Assembly: GCA_029239675.1 (NCBI GenBank)
Contig: JARBUM010000035.1
Location: forward strand, 1-36,849
Reading direction: 5' to 3'
DNA from: Pelosinus sp.
GTDB taxonomy: Bacteria > Bacillota > Negativicutes > DSM-13327
Length of the DNA: 36,849 bases
How positions within the stretch are numbered: position 1 is the first letter of the stretch; each line of letters begins with the position of its first letter. Below the pieces are notes generated by a model that saw only the letters and a list, made by a program, of their open reading frames with translations, was not told the DNA's origin and did not search any database. Both the position numbers and the translations under genes were made by a program. Shown in pieces: positions 8,567 to 16,220 of this stretch.

Positions 8567-8868
8567 GAGTTCAGTTCTCCTTTTCGTAGCGTGTAAATCT
8601 TTATAAAAGTATGTATTAGCATTATTTATTAAAAATCCTCTGCCCATGCAGGAATTTATAAAAGATTCTTATGAAAAGATAATATTGGAATTCAGATAAT
8701 TCAGAGAACTAATTGTTAAGTTATTGTAAAATCCCTCAAATACTGTTCTTAGAGTAGGGGAAACAGCAGGGAATACAAAGATTTGTGTCGAAAGTATTTT
8801 TTTACAATGATTTACAATGAAATTGAAACTAGATAAGTTTTAAACTCTAATATAGGCAGGGTGAAGCC
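8567..8868. other. Divergent intergenic region between ppx/gppA and ppk
   Basis: About 300 AT-rich bases that should carry promoters for both polyphosphate genes. The only striking element is an exact tandem 10-mer at 8801-8820. I see no strong -35/-10 pair. Confidence 0.4.
8801..8820 (+). promoter_or_regulatory. Tandem 10-bp repeat upstream of ppk (possible Pho-type site)
   Basis: TTTACAATGA occurs twice head to tail, 49 bases before the ppk start. Pho-type response regulators of Firmicutes bind direct repeats of TTAACA-like hexamers about one helical turn apart (usually an 11-bp period). Here the period is 10, so the link is suggestive only. Confidence 0.35.
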
Positions 8869-10923
8869 ATGTTTGATAAGAAGGAAAATTTTTTAAACAG
8901 AGAATTAAGCTGGCTGAAATTTAACCAACGGGTATTGGAAGAAGCCAATGATCCCGGAAAGCCTTTGCTAGAAAGATTAAAATTTGTTGCGATTACAAGT
9001 TCTAACTTAGACGAATTCTTCATGATTCGGGTTGCAGGGCTAAAGCAGCAAGTCGAGAGTGGTATTGCTAAGACAGATGCTGCAGGACTTAATGCAACAG
9101 AACAACTGAGGCTAATTGATGCAGATGTGCGAGAGATGGTACGACTACAGTATTATTATTTAAAGAAAATTCTTGGTGGCATACAAAATCATGCTATTTA
9201 TTTGAGTGATGTAAACAGTTTATCTGTTAGCGGCCGACAGTGGGTAGAAAACTATTTTTATAATACGATTGATCCGTTATTAACTCCTTTAGCTGTTAAT
9301 GCGAGTCATCCATTTCCTTTGTTGGCGAATCGCAGTCTAAATCTAGCGGTCTTGCTAAGTAAAGGCAAAGAAGATGTGCAGACTGCTATTCTTCCCGTGC
9401 CAAGTGTATTACCTAGAATGATAGAAGTACCTGACCAAGGTGTAGGTAAACAATTTGTATTATTAGAAGATATTATAAAAAATCACTGTGCTCATTTATT
9501 TTGCGGTTATAACATCAAAGATATTGTAGCCTTTCGAATTACGCGAAATTCAGATTTGCTAATTGATGGTGAAGGGGCCGAGGACTTGCTGGCAGAAATA
9601 AAAAAATCTTTGCGTCAGCGTAAACGGGGTGAGGCAGTTCGCTTAGAGATCAGCAAAACCAATAAGCCTTTGTTGAAAGAGTTCTTATTGGATATATTTA
9701 AGATGGATGAGCAAGACCTGTATGAAATTGCAGGGCCTATTGATGTTTCTTGTTTTATGAAAATCATTGATTTACCGGGTTATGATGATTTGCGTTATGA
9801 GTCCATTACGCCACAAATTCCTCGTGAACTAAAAGATGCAGAAGCTTTGTTCGATGTTATTCGGGAGAAAGATGTTTTGCTGCATCATCCTTATGAATCT
9901 TTTATGCCTGTAGTGAACTTTATTCGTCAGGCAGCGATTGATCCTAAGGTCTTAGCCATTAAGCAAACTTTATATAGAGTGAGCGGAAATTCTTCCATTG
10001 TCCGCGCCTTAGCGCAGGCCGCAGAAAATGGCAAACAAGTTACGGTTGTAGTAGAAGTTAGAGCGCGATTTGATGAAGAAAATAATATTTTATGGGCCAA
10101 ACGCTTAGAAGAAGCTGGTTGTCATGTTATTTATGGATTATTAGGTTTCAAGATACACGCTAAAATGGCATTGGTTATAAGACAGGAAGAAACTTGTATT
10201 AAAAGATATGTTCATATGGGAACAGGTAACTATAATGGCATTACGGCTCGGATATATTCGGATATGAGCTTATTCACTGCCGATGAGAAGATTGGTGCTG
10301 ATGCTTCTGATTTCTTTAATATGCTACTAGGCTACTCTGAACCGCTAGCTTGGAACAAATTAATAGTTGCACCTACTGGGTTAAGAGAAAGTCTGAAAGA
10401 CATGATCGACCAAGAAATTGCTTTCGCTAAGTCCGGTAAAGGCGGGCATATTATTGCTAAAATGAATTCTTTATTGGATAAAGACATTATCCTTAAACTA
10501 TATGAGGCTTCAAGTAAAGGAGTTAAAATTGAACTGATCGTTCGCGGTATTTGCGCTTTGATTCCAGGTCTTGAGCATGTGAGTCAGAATATTATGGTAA
10601 GAAGCATTGTGGGGCGGTTTTTAGAACATCATCGTATTTTATATTTTGCAAACGGTGGTAAGGAAAAAATCTATTTATCCAGCGCTGATTGGATGCACCG
10701 CAATTTAAGTGAAAGAGTGGAATTATTATTTCCCGTAGAAAATCAAGAAATCATGGTTCGTATAAAAAGCATCTTGCATCTTATGCTGAAAGATAATCGT
10801 AAAGCCTATATTATGAAAAGTGATGGAACCTATCGGCGGGTATATCGCCGAGGTAAAGTAGTAAATAGTCAGCAAAAATTATATCAAGAAGCGCAAGAAA
10901 GGTCTGGTCTGTTAGATTTTTAG
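8869..10923 (+). CDS. ppk1: Polyphosphate kinase
   Basis: A 684-aa enzyme, full length for PPK1 (about 690). It reversibly transfers the gamma-phosphate of ATP to polyphosphate. The N-terminal domain starts FLNRELSWLKFNQRVLEEA, the classic PPK1 opening. The two catalytic-core histidines are visible as H430 in KIHAK and H449 in VHMGTGNYN, 19 residues apart as are H435 and H454 of the E. coli enzyme. Two phospholipase-D-like C-terminal domains follow. The ATG at 8869 has a weak AGGGTG site. Pairing with the divergent phosphatase gives a synthesis and degradation module. Confidence 0.96.
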   Translation: MFDKKENFLNRELSWLKFNQRVLEEANDPGKPLLERLKFVAITSSNLDEFFMIRVAGLKQQVESGIAKTDAAGLNATEQLRLIDADVREMVRLQYYYLKKILGGIQNHAIYLSDVNSLSVSGRQWVENYFYNTIDPLLTPLAVNASHPFPLLANRSLNLAVLLSKGKEDVQTAILPVPSVLPRMIEVPDQGVGKQFVLLEDIIKNHCAHLFCGYNIKDIVAFRITRNSDLLIDGEGAEDLLAEIKKSLRQRKRGEAVRLEISKTNKPLLKEFLLDIFKMDEQDLYEIAGPIDVSCFMKIIDLPGYDDLRYESITPQIPRELKDAEALFDVIREKDVLLHHPYESFMPVVNFIRQAAIDPKVLAIKQTLYRVSGNSSIVRALAQAAENGKQVTVVVEVRARFDEENNILWAKRLEEAGCHVIYGLLGFKIHAKMALVIRQEETCIKRYVHMGTGNYNGITARIYSDMSLFTADEKIGADASDFFNMLLGYSEPLAWNKLIVAPTGLRESLKDMIDQEIAFAKSGKGGHIIAKMNSLLDKDIILKLYEASSKGVKIELIVRGICALIPGLEHVSQNIMVRSIVGRFLEHHRILYFANGGKEKIYLSSADWMHRNLSERVELLFPVENQEIMVRIKSILHLMLKDNRKAYIMKSDGTYRRVYRRGKVVNSQQKLYQEAQERSGLLDF

Positions 10924-10980
10924 TGCGAAGTAGTGTTTTTTCGTGAGAACCCTAATATTCTAAGGATTTGCCCCCAAAAC

Positions 10981-11140
10981 CCATAGTTATCCCCATAGTT
11001 ATTAACAAAAGCATAAAAAATGTGGATAACTATGGGGACATGCTAAGGTTTTTGCTTAAAAACAAAGGATTTTTAGGACTTTATTAGGAGAAAAGGTGTG
11101 GATAAAGTGATGTGGATAAAGTTATCCACATCACTTTATC
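10981..11140. other. DnaA-box cluster
   Basis: The ppk-tRNA intergenic region contains four exact TTATCCACA boxes: 11021-11029, 11097-11105 and 11111-11119 (minus orientation) and 11122-11130 (plus). A near match, TTATCCCCA, lies at 10987-10995. A 12-mer CCATAGTTATCC (10981-10992) is nearly repeated head to tail, and its inverse lies at 11024-11035. An AT-rich stretch follows at 11138-11180. This looks like a DnaA binding region. No dnaA or dnaN gene is present in the window, so it is either a DnaA-titrating or regulatory cluster or a displaced part of an origin. Confidence 0.65.
11101..11140. repeat. 40-bp perfect palindrome carrying two DnaA boxes
   Basis: Arms GATAAAGTGATGTGGATAA (11101-11119) and their exact inverse (11122-11140) flank a 2-base centre AG. 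Each arm holds one consensus DnaA box, with a third box overlapping the left boundary. No T run follows, so it does not look like a simple terminator. Confidence 0.85.
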
Positions 11141-11170
11141 TCTGTTATAAAACAATTTCAATAAAATTTC

Positions 11171-11200
11171 TTGACTTTATAGACATAACTATGGTAAGAT
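11171..11200 (+). promoter_or_regulatory. Promoter of the tRNA-Arg/tadA cluster
   Basis: TTGACT (11171-11176), an 18-base spacer and TAAGAT (11195-11200) lie 38 bases before the first tRNA. This is a good sigma-A type match and lies directly after the DnaA boxes. Confidence 0.6.
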
Positions 11201-11237
11201 ATTTTTTGTCGACGGGACAAGGGTTCCATTGAAGAAT

Positions 11238-11314
11238 GACTCCGTAGCCCAGCTGGATAGAGCGCTTGACTACGAATCAAGAGGTCGCAGGTTCGAATCC
11301 TGCCGGGGTCACCA
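11238..11314 (+). tRNA. tRNA-Arg(ACG)
   Basis: The cloverleaf is complete: acceptor GACTCCG pairs with CGGGGTC, the T arm carries GTTCGAATC, and CCA is encoded. The anticodon loop CTACGAA gives anticodon ACG. A34 of this tRNA is the normal TadA substrate (deaminated to inosine to read CGU, CGC and CGA), and tadA lies 113 bases downstream. Confidence 0.96.
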
Positions 11315-11338
11315 TTTTTTTGTTGCTTACTATATTTT

Positions 11339-11415
11339 GCGCCCGTAGCTCAGGCGGATAGAGCAACGGTTTCCTAAACCGTGTGCCGGTGGTTCGAGTC
11401 CTCCCGGGCGCACCA
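11339..11415 (+). tRNA. tRNA-Arg(CCT)
   Basis: Acceptor GCGCCCG pairs with CGGGCGC, with encoded CCA. The anticodon stem ACGGT / ACCGT closes loop TTCCTAA, giving anticodon CCT (reads AGG). It lies 24 bases after the first tRNA and is probably cotranscribed with it. Confidence 0.96.
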
Positions 11416-11426
11416 TTGTTATTTGT

Positions 11427-11918
11427 GTGGTGAACCGGATATTGGATGATAATTATTATATGGGACTAGCATTAGAGGAAGCGCAAAAGGCTTATGAGAT
11501 TGGTGAAGTACCAATTGGAGCCGTGCTTGTTATGGACGGCCAGGTAGTGGCTACAGGACATAATATGCGAGAAAATTGGCATGATGCTACAGCACATGCT
11601 GAAGTAATTGCTATTCGTGAAGCTTGTCAAAAGCTAGGACGATGGCGTTTAACTGGACTTACATTGTACGTTACGATAGAACCTTGCCCTATGTGTGCTG
11701 GTGCGTTAGTTATGAGCCGTATTGACCGTTTGGTTTACGGTAGTGCTGATGTTAAGGCGGGGGCAATTGAGTCAATTTTTAATATAGCACAAAATGATGC
11801 ATTGAATCATTCTATGATGGTGACGTCAGGGATAAGAGCTCATGAATGTGCACAAATAATGAAAGATTTTTTCAAACAAAGGCGAAAAAAGAGTAACAAT
11901 CATAAGATAGATGACTGA
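11427..11918 (+). CDS. tadA: tRNA-specific adenosine deaminase
   Basis: A 163-aa zinc deaminase that converts A34 of tRNA-Arg(ACG) to inosine. Active-site motifs are HAE (57-59, zinc ligand His and catalytic Glu) and PCPMC (86-90, two zinc Cys). It aligns with B. subtilis TadA from about residue 10 onward as I recall that sequence. The GTG at 11427 gives the family length but has no clear ribosome binding site, and an ATG at 11460 is the alternative. It lies 12 bases after tRNA-Arg(CCT) and is probably cotranscribed with both arginine tRNAs and the following tRNA-Ser. Confidence 0.94.
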   Translation: MVNRILDDNYYMGLALEEAQKAYEIGEVPIGAVLVMDGQVVATGHNMRENWHDATAHAEVIAIREACQKLGRWRLTGLTLYVTIEPCPMCAGALVMSRIDRLVYGSADVKAGAIESIFNIAQNDALNHSMMVTSGIRAHECAQIMKDFFKQRRKKSNNHKIDD

Positions 11919-11947
11919 GACATTAGTATTGAAGTAGATCAGGTCAC

Positions 11948-12041
11948 GGAGAGGTGGCTGAGCTGGTCGAAGGCGCTCGACTCGAAATCGAGTAGGCGGG
12001 AAACTGTCTCGTGGGTTCGAATCCCACCACCCTCTCCGCCA
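11948..12041 (+). tRNA. tRNA-Ser(CGA)
   Basis: A class II tRNA with a long variable arm. Acceptor GGAGAGG pairs with CCTCTCC and CCA is encoded. The anticodon stem CTCGA / TCGAG closes loop CTCGAAA, giving anticodon CGA (reads UCG). Confidence 0.96.
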
Positions 12042-12055
12042 TGAAGTGAATAATA

Positions 12056-12097
12056 CCAGAAGTTATAGCTGCTTGCAGCGAAGACTTCTGGTTTTTT
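12056..12097 (+). terminator. Terminator of the tRNA/tadA cluster
   Basis: Stem CCAGAAGT / ACTTCTGG with a loop that itself holds GCTGC/GCAGC, followed by six T. It closes the tRNA-tadA-tRNA transcription unit. Confidence 0.85.
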
Positions 12098-12130
12098 GTT
12101 GTTGGTAACAGTATTTTTGCAAAAAAAATG

Positions 12131-12161
12131 TAGTCGGACCTGTTTTTGACAGGTTCGACTA
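12131..12161. terminator. Second terminator-like hairpin
   Basis: A 13-bp stem TAGTCGGACCTGT / ACAGGTTCGACTA with one G-T pair and a 5-base loop. It is followed by TTTATTATAG and preceded by an A run, so it could work in both directions. Confidence 0.55.
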
Positions 12162-12324
12162 TTTATTATAGATTTTTTTGTATTGTAGAGTTGTCTAGAT
12201 TTTAGTTTAAGTGAATGTGTTATACGCTAGGAAGCATGCTTATGAGATCGATGCAATAATTGAATCCTCTAGCATTACTTGCTCCCATTTACTCAAATGA
12301 TAGGCTCGGTAAATCAAATTAGAA

Positions 12325-12352
12325 TTGCATTTATTAATACTTATGTTATAAT
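12325..12352 (+). promoter_or_regulatory. Promoter of the padR-efflux operon
   Basis: TTGCAT (12325-12330), a 16-base spacer and a perfect TATAAT (12347-12352). The -10 box overlaps the start of the inverted repeat at 12351-12380. Confidence 0.65.
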
Positions 12353-12380
12353 TAATCTTATTAAAAATAATAAGATTAAT
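12351..12380. promoter_or_regulatory. Probable operator of the PadR regulator
   Basis: A perfect 12-bp inverted repeat ATTAATCTTATT / AATAAGATTAAT with a 6-base centre, placed across the -10 box and the predicted transcription start, 22 bases before the gene. This position suits autorepression. The sequence differs from the ATGT-N8-ACAT type known for PadR. Confidence 0.6.
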
Positions 12381-12402
12381 AGCAGGGCTAGGAGGCGTTA
12401 CG

Positions 12403-12804
12403 TTGTCTAGAAAAATGGAAAACTACCAAACATGGGTCAATATTATCACGGGATTATATTCGCTGATTATTTTAGAGCGTGAACCGGCTTACGGCCATAA
12501 GATAGCTGGGGAAATCAAGTGTCGAACTGGAGGAGCTATTTCGCCTAATTCCAATGCGTTATATCCGTTACTACGCAAAATGGAGGAGAGGGGTTATATT
12601 ACTAGCAGCTGGGAGAAGCCTGATACACGAGGCAAGCGTATCTATAATATAACCGCGGAAGGAATTTCTCGTATACCAAGCTTGCGAGCTGAATTTCAAC
12701 AAAGGCTGGAAGAAGCCGAAGTACGGCTGCAAATATTGCGCAGTGATTTATTGTCAAATAAAGAGGTGGATATACATGGATGCAAGCCTATTGCAAAAAA
12801 ATAA
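12403..12804 (+). CDS. PadR family transcriptional regulator
   Basis: A 133-aa winged-helix regulator. The TTG start at 12403 is set by GGAGG at 12391-12395; an ATG at 12415 is less well spaced. The PadR core is clear: LYSLIILEREPAYGHKIAGEI (about 19-39), then SPNSNALYPLLRKMEERGYI (about 47-66) with the conserved Y-L-L recognition region, then a wing TRGKRIYNITAEG. The C-terminal helix is probably for dimerisation. PadR proteins often repress drug-efflux genes, and the gene overlaps the efflux adaptor gene, so local control of the pump is a natural inference. Confidence 0.88.
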   Translation: MSRKMENYQTWVNIITGLYSLIILEREPAYGHKIAGEIKCRTGGAISPNSNALYPLLRKMEERGYITSSWEKPDTRGKRIYNITAEGISRIPSLRAEFQQRLEEAEVRLQILRSDLLSNKEVDIHGCKPIAKK

Positions 12805-13798
12805 GAGATTAATGTATATTGTTGGGATAATTATGCTTGCCTTGATTGGCGGTGGTATCTGGTGGTGGATTCATTATGCAGGTACAGTGTCTACAGATGA
12901 CGCCAGAGTGAAAGGTACAATTGTGAATGTAAGCTCACGTGTGTCTGCACGTGTAGATGAATTATTAGTTAACGAAGGTGATCAAGTGCGGGCTGGGCAA
13001 GTTATTGCCAAGCTAGACAGCAAGCAATTGGAGGCGCAAGTCGCGCAAGCCAAGGCAAATCTGGCGGCAGGCCAGGCCAAATTGGCCGGTATTAAAGCTG
13101 GTAATCGTCCACAGCAAGTTGCAGAAGCCGCAGCCTCAGCTGACTCGGCTGAAGCAAATTTCTCTAATGCTCAAAAAGTGTATGAGCGTACTAAAGCACT
13201 TTATCATCAAGGTGCGCTATCAGCCCAGCAGATGGATGCGGCCCAAGCTGCTGTATCGATTGCTCAAGCACAGTATGCGGCTGCAAATCAGTCGGCTAGT
13301 TTGGCAGCGGAAGGCTCCCGACCGGAAGATATACAAGCGGCAACGGCACAAGTAGAGCAGGCAGCTGCTGGTTTGAAGAATGCGCAAATACAACTTGATA
13401 ATGCGACCATAATAGCGCCAATTACAGGGATTATAGCGTTGCGATCGGTTAATATAGGCGAAAGCATTACTGTGGGGCAGCCTATGTTTAATATTGTTGA
13501 TGATAAAGATGTGTGGGTTGCAGCGAATATTGACGAAACATATATTGGCAAAGTTCATGTTGGACAAAGTGCAACTTTTACAATTGACGCCTTTCCAGGT
13601 AAAACCTTCAAAGGAACAGTACGTGAGGTAGGTGCAGCAACTGGTTCCCAGTTTACACTCTTGCCCAATGAAAACACATCAGGTAACTATACTAAATTGA
13701 CGCAAAAGCTACCAGTAAAAATAACTGCCTTGGAAATGAGTAATAATGAGTTGAAGCCAGGCATGTCCGCTATCATTCGCATTAATGCTCGTTCTTAA
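12776..13798 (+). CDS. HlyD/EmrA family membrane fusion protein
   Basis: A 340-aa periplasmic adaptor for the adjacent MFS pump. I chose the ATG at 12776, preceded by AGAGGTGG, which overlaps the end of padR by 29 bases. The ATG at 12743 has no ribosome binding site. It has one N-terminal membrane helix (YIVGIIMLALIGGGIWWWI), TDDARVKGTIV at the start of the beta region, a biotinyl-lipoyl half (VDELLVNEGDQVRAGQVIAKLD), an Ala/Gln-rich coiled-coil hairpin (about 80-205), the second lipoyl half (APITGIIALRSVNIGESI) and a beta-barrel. An adaptor of this kind suits a cell with an outer membrane, which fits Negativicutes, but such adaptors also occur in monoderms. Confidence 0.9.
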   Translation: MDASLLQKNKRLMYIVGIIMLALIGGGIWWWIHYAGTVSTDDARVKGTIVNVSSRVSARVDELLVNEGDQVRAGQVIAKLDSKQLEAQVAQAKANLAAGQAKLAGIKAGNRPQQVAEAAASADSAEANFSNAQKVYERTKALYHQGALSAQQMDAAQAAVSIAQAQYAAANQSASLAAEGSRPEDIQAATAQVEQAAAGLKNAQIQLDNATIIAPITGIIALRSVNIGESITVGQPMFNIVDDKDVWVAANIDETYIGKVHVGQSATFTIDAFPGKTFKGTVREVGAATGSQFTLLPNENTSGNYTKLTQKLPVKITALEMSNNELKPGMSAIIRINARS

Positions 13799-13811
13799 TA
13801 AGAGGTGCAAA

Positions 13812-15395
13812 ATGATGGAGAAATCCTTAAATAGCAATAAATATGCTGTACTCCTTATAGTAACCCTGGGTACAATGCTCAGTGCTTATGTGAGTAGTGC
13901 GGTAAATATCGCGTTACCGAACATAATGCAAGTCTTTGGTTTTACCATGGATTCAGTGGTATGGGTGTCATTGTCCTATATGTTGCCATATGGTTCAATC
14001 TTACCTATCACCGGAAAGTTAGGCGATCAATTTGGTCGTAAGCGCATGTATTTAATCGGTCTGACTATTTTCACCATAGCCACATTGTTAGTCGGTATAG
14101 CGTGGAATGGTACGGCACTTATTATCTTTCGTGTTATGCAGGGTATTGGTGCTGGTTTGTTATTTCCCAATTCGATGGCATTAGTATCTGATGCTTTCCC
14201 AGCTCAAGAGCGGGGGCAAGCATTAGGATTATGGGGGGCACTAGCTGCAGGGGGAAGTGCACTGGGGCCGACGGTTGGTGGCTTAATTGTTGAATATTTA
14301 GATTGGCGTCTCATATTCTATTCGATTTTGCCAGTTTCCATGGCATCGCTGTTTTTAGGAATCAAGATGCTGAAAGAATCGAAGGCAGATAGTGGTGGAG
14401 CCAAAATCGATTATGTAGGCGGAACGCTTTTGGTAGGAAGTCTAATATGCCTGCTGTTAGTGCTTAATCAAGGAGCAGACGAAGGGTGGACTTCGTTATA
14501 TATCATCAGCTTACTAACAACAGCCATATTAAGCATGGTTGCTTTTATAGTAGTGGAAAGGCATATTGATCAGCCCATGGTCGATCTTTCCCTATTTAAA
14601 AATACTACTTTTACTGTTTCTAACATTGTCGGGTTCCTATCCTTTATGGCCATGTATGGCGGATTGTTTCTTTTGCCTTTTTATCTCCGTAACATTCAAG
14701 GCTTTACTGCTATTAAGGCGGGTATATCCATGCTGCCTCTTACTTTATCCCTGATTCTATTAGCACCATTAGGTGGTAAGCTAGCTAGCAAGTATGGCTC
14801 GAAAATCCCCGCATCCCTAGGCATGACGGTTATGACTTGCTCGTTATTCTCTTTTCGATTACTTGACGATCGTACGCCCTATTCCTCTATAGCAGTGGGA
14901 CTCGTTGCAATGGGCGTGGGACTGGCCTTTACGATGGCGCCTCTTTCCAATGGAGTAATGGGCACATTGCCCAAAGATAAACTAGGGGTTGGCTCTGGTG
15001 TCTTTAATCTTTTTAAGAATATTGGGGGCGGTGTTGGAGTTGCAGTCATGGGTACATTGCTTGATAGTAGACAACTGCTGCATATTGACAAATATAAAGA
15101 CTATATTGGTAATAGTTCCCAGGTAGCATCTCATGCGTTGAGTGTGTTGCAAAATAGTTTTGTTCACAAAGGATTTACCCTTGTGGAGTCAAAGGCTCTA
15201 GCACTAAATGTGTTACAGGGGATGGTATCGAAAAAAGCTGCCGTCGCGGCCTTTGAAGATGTATTTTTAGTAACAGCCATATTATGTGCCATTGGCATTA
15301 TTCCTGCGCTTTTTATTCAGGATGGCAAAAAGAACACAACGTCTTCCATTAAATCGCAAGAGAAGGAACCCGCAGTGGCGGTGAGTTCTAATTGA
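13812..15395 (+). CDS. MFS drug efflux transporter, DHA2 (EmrB/QacA) family
   Basis: A proton-driven multidrug exporter of about 527 aa. AGAGGTG at 13801-13807 indicates a start at the ATG at 13812 or the adjacent ATG at 13815; an upstream ATG at 13785 lies before that site and inside the adaptor gene. Motif A appears as GKLGDQFGRKRMYLIG between helices 2 and 3, and motif C-like glycines as GALAAGGSALGPTVGGLI. The hydrophobicity fits 14 helices. It overlaps or abuts the adaptor gene and is followed by a strong terminator, so padR-adaptor-pump form one operon. The substrate is unknown. Confidence 0.92.
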   Translation: MMEKSLNSNKYAVLLIVTLGTMLSAYVSSAVNIALPNIMQVFGFTMDSVVWVSLSYMLPYGSILPITGKLGDQFGRKRMYLIGLTIFTIATLLVGIAWNGTALIIFRVMQGIGAGLLFPNSMALVSDAFPAQERGQALGLWGALAAGGSALGPTVGGLIVEYLDWRLIFYSILPVSMASLFLGIKMLKESKADSGGAKIDYVGGTLLVGSLICLLLVLNQGADEGWTSLYIISLLTTAILSMVAFIVVERHIDQPMVDLSLFKNTTFTVSNIVGFLSFMAMYGGLFLLPFYLRNIQGFTAIKAGISMLPLTLSLILLAPLGGKLASKYGSKIPASLGMTVMTCSLFSFRLLDDRTPYSSIAVGLVAMGVGLAFTMAPLSNGVMGTLPKDKLGVGSGVFNLFKNIGGGVGVAVMGTLLDSRQLLHIDKYKDYIGNSSQVASHALSVLQNSFVHKGFTLVESKALALNVLQGMVSKKAAVAAFEDVFLVTAILCAIGIIPALFIQDGKKNTTSSIKSQEKEPAVAVSSN

Positions 15396-15402
15396 AAAGT
15401 AG

Positions 15403-15439
15403 AAAATCCGTAAGCATGATGCTTACGGATTTTTTTTTT
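15403..15439 (+). terminator. Terminator of the efflux operon
   Basis: Stem AAAATCCGTAAGC / GCTTACGGATTTT with loop ATGAT, continuing into a run of ten T. A textbook intrinsic terminator 8 bases after the stop. Confidence 0.93.
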
Positions 15440-15691
15440 GTCTAAGTTAGCTCTTACTCTTAATATGTTGATAAAGCCGCTAACACAACGTAGGTGCATC
15501 GGCCACACAATAGGTGAGGCATACTTAGATTTTTTGAACTTGGTTCCTTGCTCGAAGAGAAGCATTTCTGTAATTAGATTCGTTTCAGTAGTCCCGTCTT
15601 GCACGTTTATTTGGATAAATCTCCATGCATAATTAATATTAATAGACATAAAATAATCATGTTTCTATTAATATTCAAGGAGGTAATAAAT

Positions 15692-15850
15692 ATGAACCAT
15701 AATTCAAGCATAGGTTGCTCAGTAGCAGAATGTTCATTTCACTGTAAAGATGATGATTATTGCACTTTAGACAAGATTCAGGTAGTAAAACACGGTCACA
15801 AGGCAGTTACTATTGAATGTACAGACTGTGGGAGTTTCAAGAAAAGCTAA
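15692..15850 (+). CDS. DUF1540 small cysteine-rich protein
   Basis: A 52-aa peptide with six cysteines at 9, 14, 18, 24, 43 and 46, in the DUF1540 layout (CxxxxCxFxC...C, then ECTDCGSF near the end). The ATG at 15692 follows a perfect AAGGAGG. An upstream in-frame ATG at 15599 adds 31 residues without similarity and without a ribosome binding site. The cysteine pairs suggest metal binding. The function of the family is not established; it is common in spore-forming Firmicutes. Confidence 0.85.
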   Translation: MNHNSSIGCSVAECSFHCKDDDYCTLDKIQVVKHGHKAVTIECTDCGSFKKS

Positions 15851-15894
15851 TTAAGGGGTAACGTCAGTAATTTGGCAAAAACGTATATCAATAA

Positions 15895-15929
15895 CTGAGC
15901 GGCTAGCACAATGCATGCTGGCCGCTCAG
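15895..15929. terminator. GC-rich hairpin after the DUF1540 gene
   Basis: A 13-bp stem CTGAGCGGCTAGC / GCTGGCCGCTCAG with one G-T pair and a 9-base loop. No T run follows, so it may act with the next hairpin. Confidence 0.5.
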
Positions 15930-15936
15930 ACTATAG

Positions 15937-15985
15937 AAAAAAGGGGGATTTTCAAACCATTATGGTTTCGAAGATCCCTTTTTTC
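15937..15985. terminator. Bidirectional terminator-like hairpin
   Basis: A long imperfect stem beginning AAAAAAGGGGGAT and ending ATCCCTTTTTT, with inner AACCAT / ATGGTT. An A run before and a T run after let it work on both strands. Confidence 0.7.
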
Positions 15986-16220
15986 CATAATTTGAGCTAT
16001 CGTTTATCAGCGGTAGCTATTCACAATTTCGTTTAATCGACTGTATGGATGGGGGAGAGTTCTGAGAAGTGGTACGGCAGTCCATATTGGATTAATTGCA
16101 AGTTAAAGGGGTGAAGGACAGCAAGATTCGGCAATATGACTTGCAGGACTTTACTTTGTTGTGGTAAATAGAGTACATATAGATAGTGAAGAATAGAATG
16201 AAATTGGGGTGTATGTAAAG
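15986..16220 (+). other. Leader region of the hydroxyacid dehydrogenase gene
   Basis: A stretch of 235 bases with several pairable segments: AGCTATCG / CGGTAGCT near its start, TATGGA / TCCATA around 16042-16086, and TGCAAGT / ACTTGCA (16097-16103 and 16139-16145). This could be a structured leader RNA, but I do not recognise a known riboswitch core. Confidence 0.3.

Noticed and set aside
10981-11140. Chromosomal oriC itself
   Set aside because: The boxes and AT-rich flank would fit, but there is no dnaA, dnaN, recF or gyrB in the window, so I report it as a DnaA-box cluster and not as the origin.
15317-15649. Open frame of 110 codons on the minus strand after the efflux operon, and a 64-codon frame on the plus strand (15438-15632)
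   Set aside because: Neither has a ribosome binding site or recognisable family. The minus frame runs through the efflux terminator into the end of the MFS gene. It might be a decayed gene, but I cannot support that.
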